64,000 nt of DNA from Caenorhabditis remanei (Eukaryota; Nematoda; Chromadorea; Rhabditida; Rhabditidae). A program made the position numbers and the translations under genes. Positions 52,195 through 64,000 of this stretch are shown here, piece after piece (positions within the stretch are counted from its first letter, which is position 1; each line of letters opens with the position of its first letter). The notes below the pieces were generated by a model that saw only the letters and a list, made by a program, of their open reading frames with translations, made no database searches and was not told where the DNA came from. The DNA is taken from contig NC_071331.1 in NCBI RefSeq assembly GCF_010183535.1, positions 19,282,001 to 19,346,000 of the forward strand, in the 5' to 3' direction.

Positions 52195-54765
52195 TGAAAC
52201 AGAAAATCACAAGTCAACAAATGTTAAATTTCAAATTTTTCCGTTTGAAATAATCTAAAGTTTACTGTTTCTGCCTGAGGCTTTACACATACACATTTAT
52301 TTTTTTCATTCGTTTTACTGTATTATATGTTTTCAAATTTTTGATATATAAGTAGAAATAACAATCATTTTCGAACTTTCCAATATCTTTTGTTCATGGA
52401 AATCCATCTTACATGACAATGAATTCTATAAAAATTTGATTTTAATTCGGCATGTTTTGAAGCAGAAAAATACACCTTTTTATGCTAGACTTCACTGTTT
52501 CAAATAAATATTTTATTTGGCTAGTTCCAATGAGTATCATTCTGTCTATTTAATTTTTTTCTCAATCTTTTCTTGAAAATCACATCATTTCCCTAATTTC
52601 TCTGTTTTTTTCCCCATAAATCCTTTTTTGATCCTGCTCTCTGATCGCGTCTTACCTCTAGAAAATCCTTGTTTCTCATCTGAAAATATGAAAATCCAGC
52701 TAAGCACCAGAACATCATCATATTATTCCAGAATCCACCCACTTCTGGAAACATTAAAAAATTCTCTCATCTAAAATTCTTTGACGTCTTCTTTCTCTTC
52801 TTCTCCTGAAATTTGACGATGTTCTCTTTTTTTCTTGTTCTTGTTTCTTTTCCAGTTCTTTTCCTGACATGACATCACGATTTCAAAAAAACATTTTTTC
52901 ACTGTTTTCAATTTCTAAAAACGCTTGTCTGACAATTTTTCCCACCGATTTTTTTTCACAATTTTCAGAATCCAATCCCACTCAAAATGCACTCAGACTG
53001 CACCCGATTCGCCTCTTTTTTTTTCGTTATTTCACAAAATTTTTGTCTGCAGAAAGTTCCAAATGCCCACGCAAAATGCAATTGAAAATTGGCTTTGTTT
53101 GGGTAGGAATGAGTGAGTTTTGCGTGTTTTCTTTTCGTTTTTCTTGTTTTCGTGCTCATTTTCTTGTGGTTCATCACTCTGACATTTACTATGACAAATG
53201 GATAAGAAATGATGAATCTTTGATTCTGTAACGTCAGATATTCGAATTTCCGGATGAATTTCTCGGACGAATCTCATTAGTTTTTAATGTTAGTACGACT
53301 GAAGGCAGCAGTTCAATTTCTCTTTTTTTCTAGAAGTATAGACTTGATTGAGTTGGATCTCACTTTTAGCATTTCATGTGTTCAAAAAAAATCCATTTTC
53401 ACAGTTCGAATATCATCTATTTACAATTCAGGAATTCTGTTAAACAATTTAAATGTTAAAACAAATCTCGAAACTTTGGTTTTAGGGACCAAATTACATT
53501 ATCAGACTATTTATCAATTACAAAACGCTTATTGTCAGTTTAGATCAGATGGAGATTTTGTTTAAAATGAGCTCCATTTACAGTTTCAGAGAACACCAAT
53601 TATATATTAATCAAATAATTTTTCTGTTTCAGACGATTTTTGAATTTCCAACATACTAAAGTTTTACCAATAGGCTTGAGAGTACTGGTTCTAATAGAGA
53701 AAAAAAAGAAAAATTGCGGCTATTCTGTAAATCTTTAACAAGGCCGAAGACGAGGTGTGGGTCTCGTTGCGACTACAGTACTTTTAAAACTTTTTTACGG
53801 GCGAAGTACGGTAGAGAGCCGCCGTGAATCGAAATTCCGAGCCACTGGCGAAATGTGTAATAAAACAAAATTATGCGGTTTCAAACAAAATTTGAAGTCA
53901 GTTTTCAGAAAAATTGGTAATTCGTAGAAGATACAAATACGATTTTTACATAATAAATCCGTTGAGTTATTTTGAGTTAACCCTAAAACTTAACTACTTC
54001 ATCTGTTTCAAAATACATCTGAATTCATTTTTAATTTCACGAAAATTTTATGTCTTGTGCTGTCTTGTGAATGTGATTTTATAACTAGTTGTTGCCAAAA
54101 TTTAAAAAAACGGTCTGAAGAAAGTCAGAAGAACTATTCTAAAACGTTTGTCAAATTTCTCTGTTTCAGTGGAAAAAAAATTGTTTGAATTGATGAATTC
54201 ATCGATTATTGCCTTTTCAAACTGGCAGATTCAATTTGCCTTACTGTGTGCATACCAAATACTATATATTTTTCTTGGAATAGCATAGCATTTTCAATTT
54301 CTTGCTTGGCTACTGAAACCATTTTTTACTGTGAGAGACTTAGAATAATCTAAGTACTTTACACTGTTCAAACATTTCTCTGCCTGTACAAAAAATTGAT
54401 TGTATGAGAGTTTTTAATACTATTTCTGTAAATTTAGATTTTGAGGTTCTTTATAATTTTCACAGTTACCGTAAATACTGTATCATAACGGGACCTTTAT
54501 TATAACGGCACCCCATCTATGCTCAGAATTCATGAATATGATCATCCCGGTGTATTTTCTTGGTACTGATTAGAAGCAGCGTGCATAGTAACTACTTGAT
54601 CAGCAAATAGAACGTCCAAAAAAGTTTTTTCGTTTTTTTTTCGGAGGCATTTGAAAAATATAACGGCATGCCGTTATAATACAGTATTTACGGTAATTTT
54701 GCCTCCGTATTGGTTAATATACTACAGTACATTGACAATTAGCTGTAACTTTTTTTTCTGTTTCA
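52195..54765. promoter_or_regulatory. 21U-RNA upstream motif group, 52-55 kb
   Basis: Cores at 52195 (minus) and 52495, 53624, 54003, 54161 and 54758 (plus). The core at 54758 is followed at about +38 by a TATT that fits YRNT. No protein gene; pyrimidine-rich DNA at 52.5-53.1 kb gives spurious open frames. Confidence 0.6.
54470..54692. repeat. Small inverted-repeat element (related to 142-326)
   Basis: Bounded by accgtaaatactgta and tacagtatttacggt. Internal gatcatcccggtgtat and aagcagcgtgcatagtaact match the copy at the left edge of the window. Confidence 0.65.
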
Positions 54766-55120
54766 GAACTCCTCAAAATTTTCAAATCTTTACTAATAAT
54801 ATTCAGCAGATCCGTTTGTCTGTCCGTCTGTCGCCGACTCTAGCGCCCTCTGTACTGAACCGTTTTTAATGAAACTTACACAGATCGCTTGGAAATTTTC
54901 CCCGGATGATGCCCGTCATTTTTTTTTAGTTAGAATAGTTCGAAACCAGGTCACTACGTGAAAAAATGTGGTTTTCAAGCCTTTCATTGCCTTTAATTTT
55001 CGAAATAGGTAAATAGGAGTTCACGGGAAAAATAGTTATGGAAACATTTCATTCTTCGAATAAATTCATTTCTTTAAATTGTCAGGAAAAATGCGTGGGT
55101 TTAAAACAATTTTTTTGGCT

Positions 55121-55710
55121 CTATTCAAGGTTAGATATCCTTTAAAAACTCGAACGTTCCATGAAACACTAAGACGTCCCTTAAAACACTTAAACGCCCT
55201 GTCATGTCCTAAATTTTTTCCAAAAGTTAAGACGTCCTTTCAAGTGTTCAAACGTCCCAAAAAACATTTAGACGTCCCAAAAACGTTTAAAAGTTCCATG
55301 AAATGTTTAGACGTGGTTTCCTTAAAACATAGACACACTGATGCTTGCTTGCACTTTTTTCCATAACTTTAAGCTAGATGGTTGATGTCTCTGTGTTAAG
55401 GAATCCACTACTTCCCGGGTGCTGAGCCATTATCATGTCAAGATTCAAGGACGTTTTTGTTTTTAGGCAATCACTACTTCCAGGTGCCACAGCAAGCTCT
55501 TGGTTTTGAAAGTTTAAGCGACGTCCAAATATTTTTTGAACGACTAATTGGTTAAATACAATTTTGGGATTTTAAGGGACATCTAAACGGTTTTGGGACG
55601 TCTAAACATTTCTGAGCATTTTTGGGACCCCAAAGAACGTTTAAGTGTTTTAAAGGACGTTTAAGTGTTTTAAGGGACGTTCGAGTTTTCAAAAGACATC
55701 TAAACTGGAA
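55121..55710. mobile_element. Foldback element built of agacgtcc repeats, copy 2
   Basis: Left arm with tcctttaaaaactcg and repeated agacgtccc. Right arm with gggacgtctaaac and the end aaaagacatctaaactgga, shared with the 13.6-14.1 kb copy. About 200 bp of unrelated DNA lies in the centre. Confidence 0.65.
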
Positions 55711-57480
55711 TAGAGTCTCTTTTCTTGACACCCTTTCAAAGTTGGACATTTTTAACTGAGAAACGGTCAAAGTTGTTCGATTTATGGCCATGACTGTACT
55801 CAATTTTTACTGGCTGTCTAACTTTCACACTTAGAAATATGTAGAATAGCTTTGAAGTCTTTCAGAGAAAAAAAAATATCAGAAAGCAGAACAGTTCAGA
55901 TCAAACCAGACTGAAGAGAAGATTTCCGTGTATATGAGAAACAATCTTGAAAAATTTTGGGGAGGGAGGCGGCATCGCTGCCGATCAGTCAAAAACTTAA
56001 AAGTAGTACTTTAGGTTAATTTTTTAAAGATGTGAATAGGACAATTTCCAAATTTCTAAGCTTCAGTAAAAGAGTTGGTAAGGCTTTCTCAGTCTGAAGC
56101 CAAAAAAGTCATTTGCTGTGTTTAGTACCATTCATTCTGAGACTTCGGACGTCTCCATCATTGAAGAAGTTGCAACAGTCAGAAGTTTAATAGAAATAAA
56201 TTGAATGAAAAAACACTACTCAAAGAGTGGTGGTGATTTGTGAATAAGTAACTTTGTCGTTGATCAGTTACCTTCAAAAGGTAATAATTTCTAGGATGAG
56301 GATTTGTTAAAACATGGTCTCAGGCTGCCATATTCAGAGAAGGGAGACAGCATTGTCGCCGAAGTTTGACATTAATATTTGAAAGATGACTCGCCTCTTG
56401 AGGAGGGAGAAAGGAGAGTTAAAAGTTCCTGTTCTTTTGAAATAGTGTTAGATAAAGCAGAAAAAATGAATACAGTTTCGATTAGTGAATTGAAAACTGC
56501 TCATATTGAAATCCATTTTTCCTCAGGATAGAAAAGTCACCGAGTAAATTTGTCGAAATCGTATCAGAAAAGCAGAGATGTTTTAATTGCTCTCTACCGG
56601 AACGGGCTGTTTAGCTAACAAAAACTACCGACAAGTGAAAAAAATTAATACGATCCAGGAGAAGGAGAAAATTCTGAGACCTCGATAGTTTGAACCATTT
56701 AAGAAGCGCCGCAGGCGCTGTAACACCCAGAAGGGTGGTGTAGAGAAGGAGGTTGAGCAGCCGTTAGGCTGCGTTAACCGACTGGTAACCACTATTTACC
56801 AGTGTGTCTGCGCTATACGAACACAAGTCAACTAATTTTCTCATTGTCTTTACTTTTGCGAAGACTTTGCCCTTTCTCCCCACCCATCACCACAGTTCTC
56901 TCTAGTTCCAGAAAATTCTTGAAACCAATAGACCACTACTATCGATCACTTCTTTCTCTTTATTTCCACTAACCTCATGACATACGTTCCCTTATCATAC
57001 CCTTACAGTCATCTGACTCCTTTCACTCGGTTGGCAAATCAAAAAAGTCGGAGCAAAAACGAAATAAAACGAAGAAATTCCTCGTTTTCCGGGGTAAACA
57101 TTAGAAGAAATGGTCTGTGTTTTGTAGGGAAGAAAAGAAGCTTTAAAAATTATAAAATGCTCTTTTCTGTCTGCGTCTCTCTCGTCTCCACACTATTTCC
57201 AAATTGATAAGAGCTGAAGGTTCAGCTGGGGGTGGTGTTATTGATGATGACGAAAAGAAATTTGGAGACGAGGTGGAAAAAAGAAATGAATAGTTGTTGA
57301 TAAGCGGAGGGAAAAATGACTTTGAAATCAGAATCAGAGCACAATTAAAAGTGAAACAAACAATTCTATTATTTCTACAATTGTCTAGCACTGACTGACT
57401 CCTTTTTTCTCGATTTTTCTACTGGTTCGGTAGGTTTTTATGGGTTTTTTTCTGAAATGTCAATTTCAAAAGTTTCTAAA
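55711..57480. other. Intergenic DNA without recognised genes
   Basis: No 21U core, no splice-compatible gene and no element end found. A GC-rich patch (gaagcgccgcaggcgctgta, about 56,703) can form a short hairpin. Confidence 0.35.
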
Positions 57481-57485
57481 AGTTA

Positions 57486-59620
57486 CTGTTTCAGAAAAAA
57501 AGTGAAAAAATATAGTATCATATATTGTTGATAACGTTGAGAAACTCAAACTTATTTAAACAATATTTTCCAAAATACAACCAGTTTTTCAAAATTCCTG
57601 TTTCGTCAAACCTATGAAATTGTCATATTTTCTGAGATTTCACTTTCTCATTTAAACTCAGAAAATTACAAGCATTCTTTTGCTGCGGAAGATTGTTGTT
57701 TAAAATTCTTCGAAATTTAATGATAAAAATTTGAAACGGCAGTTTTTCTCCAGACTTGCAAAATTCCGGGTTGGCCAATTTTTTCCATATTTTTGTCAAG
57801 CATATATCTCAAAAATCTTAGATACCTACAAAACATCTGTCTCAAAAAATTTCTCATAAAAAAATAGGAATTTTTTAAAGTAGTGAACTAGCTCGGCCCA
57901 CTTCTTGAACGCTACTCTATTTTTATGGAAATTCAGTATTTGCAGTCTCTAATTAACCGGCAGCAATATTTTTATAGCATAAAAAATGATATCGTAATGG
58001 AAAAAATATCTGAAAAGAGAGGCTGAAAAACACACTGACATACCTGTCCTATCAGTTAGAGAAAATACGGTACACTCAATTTCCAATTTTTACAAAAATT
58101 TTCTGCTTCAAATTATTCCAAAAAATTATGTACATTTTATGTTTTAATTGGGTATAGGCTTCGTCTAAACAATAAACAAGTTGAATAAAATATTTATATC
58201 ATATTCAAACTTTACCGTATCAATCTGGTTTTAGTTTCAAAACTCATTGTCAGAGTATGCTCTCATATTGGTTTGAGAAGAAAAATAACATCAGTTGTAT
58301 TTTTTCTGTTTCATGAAACAGCAACTTTTCGAAAATTTCCAGTTTCATTAAATGTACAATTTGTTACATACCCTAAAAAACAATGCATTTTCAGTTCTCA
58401 CCCCGAAATTTCTGTTTGCATTGCTGTTTGAAACAGTGAACAAGAATGCCAACTAACTATCAGGCAGTCCAACAGGTTAGTCACCTTGTTCGTCAACTGT
58501 TTCACCTATGTATCACCCCCTTCTGTCTGGTCTTGTGAACTCATTTATACCGAATCAACATGACCTCTGCTCCAATTTATATAAATTTGAATACGCATAC
58601 CTACAGTAATCCATTAAAACTCTTATCAATTCAAAAAACCACTTCAAAAAGGCATAACGCTCTGTCTAACGAGCCCATTAATGCACATAATGGTTATGTC
58701 CCGTGAGAAAAAAAGTAAGTGCCGTGATTTTTTGGTCAGACCATTCCCATGGTAGTGTAGTATGTAGAAAGGTGGTATGGCATGTGAATGTCTAGGGAAA
58801 AAGTTTCTTATGGCACAGTACCCATGTGTGCACATACAACGTTTGAATGGAATGAGACACTTGTTTGCTGACAAGAATAGGAAGATGGAGGGGGAAGAGA
58901 AAAGGGGTACTGTAGAAAAGTGGGTACTGTAGAATTGTTTTTATCTATTTCAGTGTAAACAAATTATAGTAGACAAACCATTTTTTCCGCTTTTTCAACA
59001 ACAAAAAATTGCAAAAAATGTTCGGTTTCAGAAAGTTTTCAATATGGGTGATTGTTGTTTGCCAAAGTTTTTCATGATGTTTTTAATATTTTAAAGTTTT
59101 CCGGAATTATATTATCAATATATTGTTGATCACTGAAATAATTTCCTTACCGAAGTCACCGAACTCTCCTTCAAAATTTGAAAAATTCTACTGTTACAGT
59201 AGAGTTAGAAAAGTTTAATATGTTACTGTCATCTATTAACGATGTTAAAGATAATTCATCTGGTGAACTATCAAATTTGACTTTTCAAAAATGAGGGAAC
59301 CGTGAAATCAATTAGTGATTTTTAAAAGGCTCTAAACTTTTGAAAATTGAACCATTTACATCAAATATCTGTTCACTGTTTCAAGAAAATTTCATTCTTA
59401 GAATAATCTCTTACAGTTTGATGCGACCACTTCAATTTCACCCACAAGTATTTTACCATTGGTTACTGTACTTGAACTTTGAAAATTATTGAAGAACGAG
59501 TTTTGGCCCAATATTTTTTGGATTCTGAGAGGTTTCAGGAATGATACTTACAATTTTTACTGTCTAGTAAGAGAGTTGAGTCAGAGAAGGGCAATTACTG
59601 ACCATATTTTTTCTGTTTCA
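57486..59620 (+). promoter_or_regulatory. 21U-RNA upstream motif group, 57-60 kb
   Basis: Plus cores 57486, 58306, 58497, 59376 and 59613; minus cores 58314 and 58429. At 58,306-58,321 ctgtttca and tgaaacag abut, forming a perfect palindrome. No gene seen. Confidence 0.6.
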
Positions 59621-60106
59621 AAACGAATTGAAGTAATGGTTACAACAGCTTACTGACGTTATTTGAAAAAAATATTAATGTCGTTCAGCAATTTTGTGAT
59701 TTTCTCTAAAGTATACTGTAAACATATAAGAAACTACACATTTTCTTGGAAAGTAACAATTTTCAGAACCCTTGAGAATCCCCAAAAAAAGTGATGTTAG
59801 TTCTGATCTTCTTTTACCACAATTCTCGGAAAACTTTTACAGTTTCAAAAGAAAAGTCATAAAAGTGACTTCAAAAAAATTGATGTCCCTTCCCCCCTAT
59901 TTGTCAACCATAAATAAAGTTCAAACCATTTCTAAATCGAAGTACACATGTCATCTCTCCCTTCATGTCACATGAACATTAAATAGAAAGTGAAAAACCC
60001 AAAAAGAAAGTAGAAAAAGATGATACTAAGAATTCCTCGAACCGGTTTTCTTTTCACTTTTTGTCCTGCACTCGTTTTCAATAATCTTTGGGATTGGCGA
60101 GTAAAC

Positions 60107-62570
60107 AAATTTCGGCTCTTTATGATTTAACGGGGGTTTTAAGAATTAACGGGGGTTTTAAAAATAGACGGGGGTTTTAAGAATAGACGGGGGTTTTAAG
60201 AATAGACGGGGGTTTTCAGAATAAACGGGGGTTTTTTGACAAGTTCTATTTACTTATACTAAGAAAACCCCAAAATGGTCAGAAATGACTACAGTCCCTT
60301 CATTATACATTTTTTTCATTTTTTTTTTCATTTTTTTTCATTATACATTTTTCGGCGTCTTCCTTTTTCATCAGACGAAGAGGACAGTTGTGGAATGCGT
60401 GTAGGAGTAAACGAATTTTGAATAGATTTTATTGCCCTGATATCGCATTTTTTGTACGGGCTACTTACTTCTGTACCGTACTCTAGAACTGGTCTTATGA
60501 AAGTTTCATACAAAAGAGTCATGATTTTTGAATCGTTACTACTGTAGCTCGTAAATATTTGGGAGACAAGGAATTTTGCTGAGTTGGTGGCCTTGTGCCA
60601 ATGTTCACTGAAGTCAAGTTTGGGGCTTATCAGGAGTCCAATATCTCTAATTAACGTTTTCTGACAAATAATCTACCTTCTATAGTGTAGGTAATCATAG
60701 CTTCTTATATTGCCTAGAGTAATACATTTGGTTTCAAGTCTAATTTTGCTTTTTTTACCATAGAATTACAGAGTCTATAGCTAATTGGAGACGATTAGGA
60801 AGAGAGTTAGTAGAATCTGAGTTGGAGAAAAAGGCATAAATTTTTAGGTCGTCCGCAAACTGACGGCATTTGACTCCAGCTGGTAAAGTTTTTGAGACAC
60901 CTTTGACAAATATACCGAAGAGAATGGGCGTTTGAACTGATCCTTGCGGGACTCCGCACAGTGCCTTACGTTTAAATGAGTACGATTTTTCCACCTTGAC
61001 CTCAAAATATCTCGATGTCCAAGAGAGTACAGAAATAAAGAGGCAAAGCGGAAATAAGAATAGGAACATGTGGACAAGTGGGTCTAGCGGGCGTCGGCGG
61101 GCCCACCCATGTCCGGGGAGTTAAGTGTAATGTCTGTTTGGTGAGGGTAGCGATGTGAAAGCGATGCAAGCAGATAACAGTACACAGTTTAAACGAATCC
61201 CAATTTATTGAAAGGAATATTAAGGAACAATGTTATACGAAAAGGTGGTCCGATGGAGCGGCCGAAGTGATGTTCCGGGATTGAAAGTATTTTTAGGGAG
61301 AAAAGCATACGAAAACCCTTATGAGGGGAAGACGTTTTTGGGAGCAAATTTACACACTTTTACACTCAGTCTTACCTTTCTGTCCGTTTTATACGGATTG
61401 AAGAGCGTCAGTGAATAGCGGGCGCTGGTCGGAATTTACACCGACACGGGACACTGCGAAAAGTAGAGAATAATTATAGTGAATTACTAAGTGGTATTGG
61501 CAACTCGAGTGAGGGCGCGCGGTCGCCTTATATAGTCGACTGCGTGGGTGCCCCTCCCTGCGTGGGTGCCCGCACAGAAGCGCGGGAATTCAAATATAAT
61601 TATTGTGAGTGTGGTTTGCTTTATGAGCAGTTTTAACGTAATTTAACACGGTAAAATGGGAAATATAGTAAACCGGAAATAATAAAAGCATTTAATGACT
61701 CTAATTTGTGGGCAAAACCGTAGGGAGTCATTAAAGTGCTATCAAGTTGTCAAATGAATGCAAAGCATGGTACAGTTGACAACAGAACATAGTAGGGGAA
61801 GAGACGGAGAGTTGGTTTTCGAATCAGTTGGAATGACGACGGACTCTTTTCACCTTTCCCTTTTTTGTTCCCTTTTTCTCTAAATTAATATGTTTTCTCC
61901 TTTTAAAATTATATTAAGTTAATTATTCTTATCTTTCTGTGTAATTTCCCCTCTCCTCGTTTTCATTAGGGACTAAAGAAAGTCCACAACAACGTGGCAA
62001 ATGACTGGTTTAAAACTTATATAAAATTCTGTGGTTTTAATATTGCAAATCACCACACGTACTTTTTTAAAAATAATTATAATCGCAAACTATTCTTTGT
62101 TCACTTTCTTTACTTTCAGGATTCTCTAATCATAGTTAGTTTCCTTCACTTCTCTTTCGTTTTCACTTAATTTCCTTAGTCACGTGCGAACTCTGCGAAG
62201 GCATCTCTTCGCCTGCACAGTGAATAAGGATGTACTCACGAGATACTGTGCCATCACAGGGAGATGTATGGAATATACGTCCCTCCTACACGCATTCCAC
62301 AACTGTCCTCTACGTCTGATGAAAAAGGAAGACGCCGAAAAATGTATAATGAAAAAAAATGAAAAAAATGTATAATGGAGGGACTGTAGTCATTTCTGAC
62401 CATTTTAGGGTTTTCTTAGTATAAGTAAATAGAACTTGTCGAAAACCCCCGTTTATTCTCAAAACCCCCGTCTATTCTTAAAACCCCCGTCTATTCTTAA
62501 AACCCCCGTCTATTTTTAAAACCCCCGTTAATTCTTAAAACCCCCGTTAAATCATAAAGAGCCCAAATTT
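60107..62570. mobile_element. Long-TIR composite element with 19-bp repeats and RT remains
   Basis: 2,464 bp with TIRs of about 290-300 bp (60,107-60,407 and 62,283-62,570). Each TIR has about six 19-bp copies of acgggggttttaagaatag (60,130-60,236 and 62,444-62,556). Inner TIR sequence continues into the 3' part of a degraded RT gene. The centre (61,070-61,620) is GC-rich and unidentified. No transposase seen, so it is non-autonomous or a foldback product. Confidence 0.7.
60328..61069 (-). pseudogene. Degraded CR1-like reverse transcriptase fragment
   Basis: On the minus strand 61,069-60,755 shows LCGVPQGSVQTPILFGIF and CRQFADDLKIYAFF, RT motifs of CR1-type ORF2. 60,522-60,328 shows TLLYETFIRPVLEYGTE, the region after the RT core. 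Frames are broken between them. It is related in type to, but clearly diverged from, the LINE at 8.3-12.2 kb. Confidence 0.75.
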
Positions 62571-64000
62571 CTTAGTTTTTTCCCCTCCATAAACTCTTTT
62601 TTCTCTTTTTTTAAACTAAAACTTTCTTTCAATTTAATCCAAATTTTATATGTTCTGCGTATGGATTATCTTTTTTGAGTTGTAGATGGTTACTGTAAGT
62701 ACTAATCTGAGACTTGAAATCAAATGAGAAAAGACCAAAGGAAATTAGACTGGGACTATCCCGAGAAGCGCCAACGGTTATTTTTTTTAATACATTGAAT
62801 CTAATAGTCAAAAATAAATTTCTTCTGTTTCACAATATAATCATCAAAAAAAGTTGAATCATAATTTCAATAAATGTGCAGCATCTAATTCAGACATTGA
62901 AAGTAAATTTCAGCGAAGGTTCTATAAATGACAGTTTCGAAAGATTGGTAAAAAGTTGAAGCTTCTCAATAGAATTTAGTTTCATCATAATCCATTTGCC
63001 TATTTTAAATTTTTCTGTTTCAACAAGCAAAGTTTTTGGAATATATTTTACTATAGTTGATCTTTCGCACAATTGAATGACTCTATTCAATACTTTTTCT
63101 AATTGTATTTTGTTTCAGTACTTTTCTGAAAAAAAATCATTGTGTACTCGTTTTGTGGTCATTGATTATGTTATTAAACTCTCAAATCTTCGTTAAAGAA
63201 CGTTCCATGACCCATCATTTCATTTGTCCAGCTGGTCCACATGTTCATTCACAAGTTTATGACCGGAAATAATTTTTTTGTCTCTCCCCGATTTCTGTAT
63301 TGTCTTATATCACGAGGCTGTTAATCGAATGCAACTTTTTCTGTTTCACTTTATGATCATCAAAAGATTTGATTTCTAATTTCAATTTGTTATCAATTTA
63401 AGACCTCCTTTTAGTTCCAGCTCAGTCTACTGTAAAACAGTCAAAGCAGCGTTGAAGTCAGAATTGTTATTGAAAAAAGTGAAATTAAAAATAACAGTCG
63501 TAAAAATTGTTTAAAATTTGAAGTTTCCAAGTAGAATTCAGTTGCATCTAGGATTCCAGTACCATATTTTAAATGTTTTTCTGTTTCAACAGACAAAGTT
63601 TTTGGAATATATTTTACTATAGTTGATTGGTCACTAGGTCCTATAGGTGCTTTTTCAGTTTTCTAAAAAAAAATACTATTTCACAACAAAACTTTCGCTG
63701 TTTCAAAAATGTTTGGAATATTTCTCGCAATAGGATGACTCTATTTGATACACTTTCTCGATTTCCTAATTGTATTCTGTTTCAGTACTTTTGTGAAAAA
63801 ATAGCATTGTGTACTCGTTTTATGGCCATTCATTATGTTATTAAACTCTCAAATAATTATTAAAGCAGGTTCAATGACCCATCAATTCACATTATCCAGT
63901 TGGTCCAGATGTTCTCTCACAATTTCCAATAGTTTATGACAGGAAAAATCGAGGCTATTAATCGAATGCAAATTTTTCTGTTTCAGCTTATGATCATCAA
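62571..64000 (+). promoter_or_regulatory. 21U-RNA upstream motif group at the right edge
   Basis: Plus-strand CTGTTTCA cores at 62825, 63015, 63341, 63581, 63698, 63777 and 63978, all one orientation. Blocks at 63,000-63,180 and 63,580-63,850 are diverged duplicates (shared caaagtttttggaatatatt and ttactatagttgat). No protein gene seen. Confidence 0.68.

Overview
The window looks like Caenorhabditis nematode nuclear DNA. It is AT-rich, has short introns with TTTTCAG-type acceptors, carries one ordinary multi-exon host gene, and is packed with nested transposons. Its defining host feature is about 90 exact copies, counted by eye, of the octamer CTGTTTCA or its complement. This is the core of the upstream (Ruby) motif of Caenorhabditis type-1 21U-RNA (piRNA) genes. 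It occurs on both strands, in introns and in intergenic DNA, so the window is best read as part of a 21U-RNA cluster. The young transposable elements in the window contain no copies.

The centre (18,610-37,564) is an apparently complete Maverick/Polinton, 18,955 bp long. It has TIRs of about 590 bp starting AG, and a perfect 6-bp target duplication (GCCATT). It encodes a PIF1-like helicase (5 exons), a protein-primed PolB (16 exons, about 1,407 aa, all reading frames joining correctly), a chromodomain integrase, an FtsK/HerA packaging ATPase, an adenain-like protease, a double jelly-roll major capsid protein, a penton-like minor capsid protein with a very large coiled-coil insertion, a pVI/pX-like basic virion protein, a type I membrane glycoprotein, a small spliced membrane protein, two Cys-motif proteins near the two ends, and several small or basic proteins. 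Replication and end genes have introns. Virion-type genes are intronless and mostly carry TATA boxes, three of which overlap the stop codon of the gene before.

The Maverick lies inside a small DNA transposon (17,886-37,899; ends CACAGGTG/CACCTGTG), which itself interrupts a tRNA-Glu(UUC) gene with a 2-bp duplication. The two tRNA halves are now 20 kb apart. Just to the right (38.5-40.2 kb) are tandem, decayed relics of a Maverick-type polB that keep the same splice positions as the intact copy, and an inverted fragment of one exon of the host transporter gene.

Left to right: 21U motif array with three tandem units and MITEs (0-6 kb); duplicated block (6.6-8.3 kb); CR1-like LINE with a frameshifted ORF2 (8.3-12.2 kb); AAAP-type amino-acid transporter gene in 10 exons (12.8-17.7 kb) with 21U motifs in its introns; split tRNA, small DNA element and Maverick (17.8-37.9 kb); polB relics (38.5-40.2 kb); 21U motif regions (38-50 kb); a gag-only BEL/Pao-like LTR element with identical LTRs (50.3-51.9 kb); more 21U motif DNA with foldback elements (52-60 kb); a long-TIR element holding RT remains (60.1-62.6 kb); and a final plus-strand 21U motif group (62.8-64 kb). 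No expression or similarity data were available, so family names rest on motifs read from the sequence.
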